Positions 22,530 to 23,154 of a DNA stretch of 23,154 nucleotides are shown here, piece by piece. Under the pieces are notes generated by a model. The model was given only the letters and a program-made list of their open reading frames with translations. It had not been told where the DNA came from and ran no database searches. Each line of letters starts with the position of its first letter. Within the stretch, counting starts at the first letter, position 1. This stretch comes from JAEZFI01 sp044508215 (GTDB taxonomy: Bacteria; Actinomycetota; Acidimicrobiia; Acidimicrobiales; Microtrichaceae): contig JBIQID010000035.1 of assembly GCA_044508215.1 (NCBI GenBank), forward strand, positions 1-23,154, written 5' to 3'. The position numbers and the translations under genes are program-made.

Positions 22530-23154
22530 ATGGCCGAGCTGTTCGAGCACCCACAGGGGACGAGCCTGGGCGAGGTCGAGGTCGACCGCATCGCCACGGT
22601 GCCGAACCTCATCACCACGATCCGGCTGCTCTGCGTCCCCCTCTTCCTCTACCTGCTGTTCGGCCGGGACAGCCAGGGGTGGGCCGGCCTCCTCCTCGGG
22701 ACGCTCGGTGCCACCGACTGGGTCGACGGCTACATCGCCCGACGCTTCAACCAGACGTCGACCTTCGGGAAGATGTACGACCCCACGGTCGACCGGTTCA
22801 TGCTCGTGGTCGGGATCGTCGCGATCATCGTGGACGGGTCGGTACCGCTCTGGTACGCCGTCGTGGTCCTCACCCGCGAGGTGCTGGTGTCGCTGTGGGT
22901 GGTCTACATCACCGCCCAGGGCGCCAAGCGGATGAACGTGACCTGGTGGGGCAAGGTCGGCACGTTCGCCAACATGTGCGCGTTCCCGTGGTTCCTCTTC
23001 GCGCACGAGACCTCGTGGAGCGACGGCTGGCAGACGTTCTGGACGGTCGCCGCGTGGTGCGCCGCCGTCCCCGGCCTGGTCTTCTCGCTGGTCGCCGCGT
23101 GGCAGTACGTGCAGCTGGGACGTCGAGCCCTCGCCGAGGGCCGCGCCGAAGCAG
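22530..23154 (+). CDS. pgsA: CDP-alcohol phosphatidyltransferase, PgsA-like (3' end outside the window)
   Basis: A membrane enzyme that joins a CDP-diacylglycerol phosphatidyl group to an alcohol. The frame is open to the last base (208 codons). The complete family motif D-x2-D-G-x2-A-R-x8-G-x3-D-x3-D is present as D63, D66, G67, A70, R71, G80, D84 and D88 (DWVDGYIARR...FGKMYDPTVD). Hydrophobic helices lie near 32-45, 51-64, 92-105, 108-128 and later. The look of the motif (DWVDGYIARR, FGKMYDP) and WYAVVVLTREVLVS resemble phosphatidylglycerophosphate synthase more than phosphatidylinositol-phosphate synthase, but the acceptor is not certain. ATG 22530 follows TACGAT by 8 nt. Confidence 0.9.
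   Translation, partial: MAELFEHPQGTSLGEVEVDRIATVPNLITTIRLLCVPLFLYLLFGRDSQGWAGLLLGTLGATDWVDGYIARRFNQTSTFGKMYDPTVDRFMLVVGIVAIIVDGSVPLWYAVVVLTREVLVSLWVVYITAQGAKRMNVTWWGKVGTFANMCAFPWFLFAHETSWSDGWQTFWTVAAWCAAVPGLVFSLVAAWQYVQLGRRALAEGRAEA

Noticed and set aside
22506..23006. Long N-terminal extension of the HIT protein
   Set aside because: It would cross the divergent promoter and lie antisense to the PgsA-like gene with its complete CDP-alcohol transferase motif; GTG 22505 gives the normal HIT length.
1..23154. CRISPR arrays, IS elements or prophage genes
   Set aside because: I saw no regularly spaced repeats, transposase, integrase or phage structural motifs in any frame.

Overview
The window is chromosomal DNA from a very GC-rich bacterium, most likely an actinomycete-type organism (Actinomycetota). 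An uncultured Acidimicrobiia-like lineage is my guess from gene content; I could not test it. Supporting signs are GC-saturated third codon positions, frequent GTG starts, ATGA/GTGA overlaps, and many start codons lying 6-8 nt downstream of a TANNNT -10 box, as in leaderless transcripts. A run of exactly 100 Ns at 2043-2142 marks a scaffold gap, so the source is probably a draft or metagenome assembly. I see no phage, IS element, CRISPR array or integrase. No stretch longer than 300 bases lacks a gene; the longest is 17128-17404.

Left part (1-4617, plus strand): the 3' end of an RsuA/RluB-type pseudouridine synthase gene, AroH-type chorismate mutase, prephenate dehydrogenase, an in-frame fusion of EPSP synthase (AroA) with cytidylate kinase (Cmk), and a PlsC-type acyltransferase. 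The genes are tightly packed and link aromatic amino acid synthesis with nucleotide and lipid functions. The block ends at a perfect 36-bp palindrome.

Minus-strand operon (4650-8187): two tandem, gaplessly collinear lipoprotein alpha/beta hydrolases followed by ispH, all joined by 4-nt stop/start overlaps. From memory, Clostridia often carry aroH-tyrA-aroA-cmk-plsC-ispH-...-DUF512-der in one direction, so this looks like an old gene order with ispH inverted and a hydrolase pair added.

Middle (8291-16328, plus strand): a DUF512 radical SAM/PDZ protein, the ribosome-assembly GTPase Der, a membrane-anchored SpoIIE-type phosphatase, an acyl-CoA carboxylase carboxyltransferase, an unrecognised multi-pass membrane protein coupled to an UlaG-like metallo-hydrolase, and a 70-residue zinc-ribbon/one-TM protein.

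Right part (16404-23154): tRNA-Pro(GGG), a NADAR N-glycosidase-like protein, a TrxC-type thioredoxin with a zinc finger, a MarR regulator coupled to an MFS exporter, a small protein resembling a degenerate cobalamin-binding domain behind a 16-codon upstream ORF, a glycosyltransferase-GtrA fusion, an SRAP (HMCES/YedK) abasic-site protein, a HIT protein, and a PgsA-like CDP-alcohol phosphatidyltransferase that runs off the end. Two gene pairs here diverge from compact promoters whose opposed -10 boxes share a central TA.
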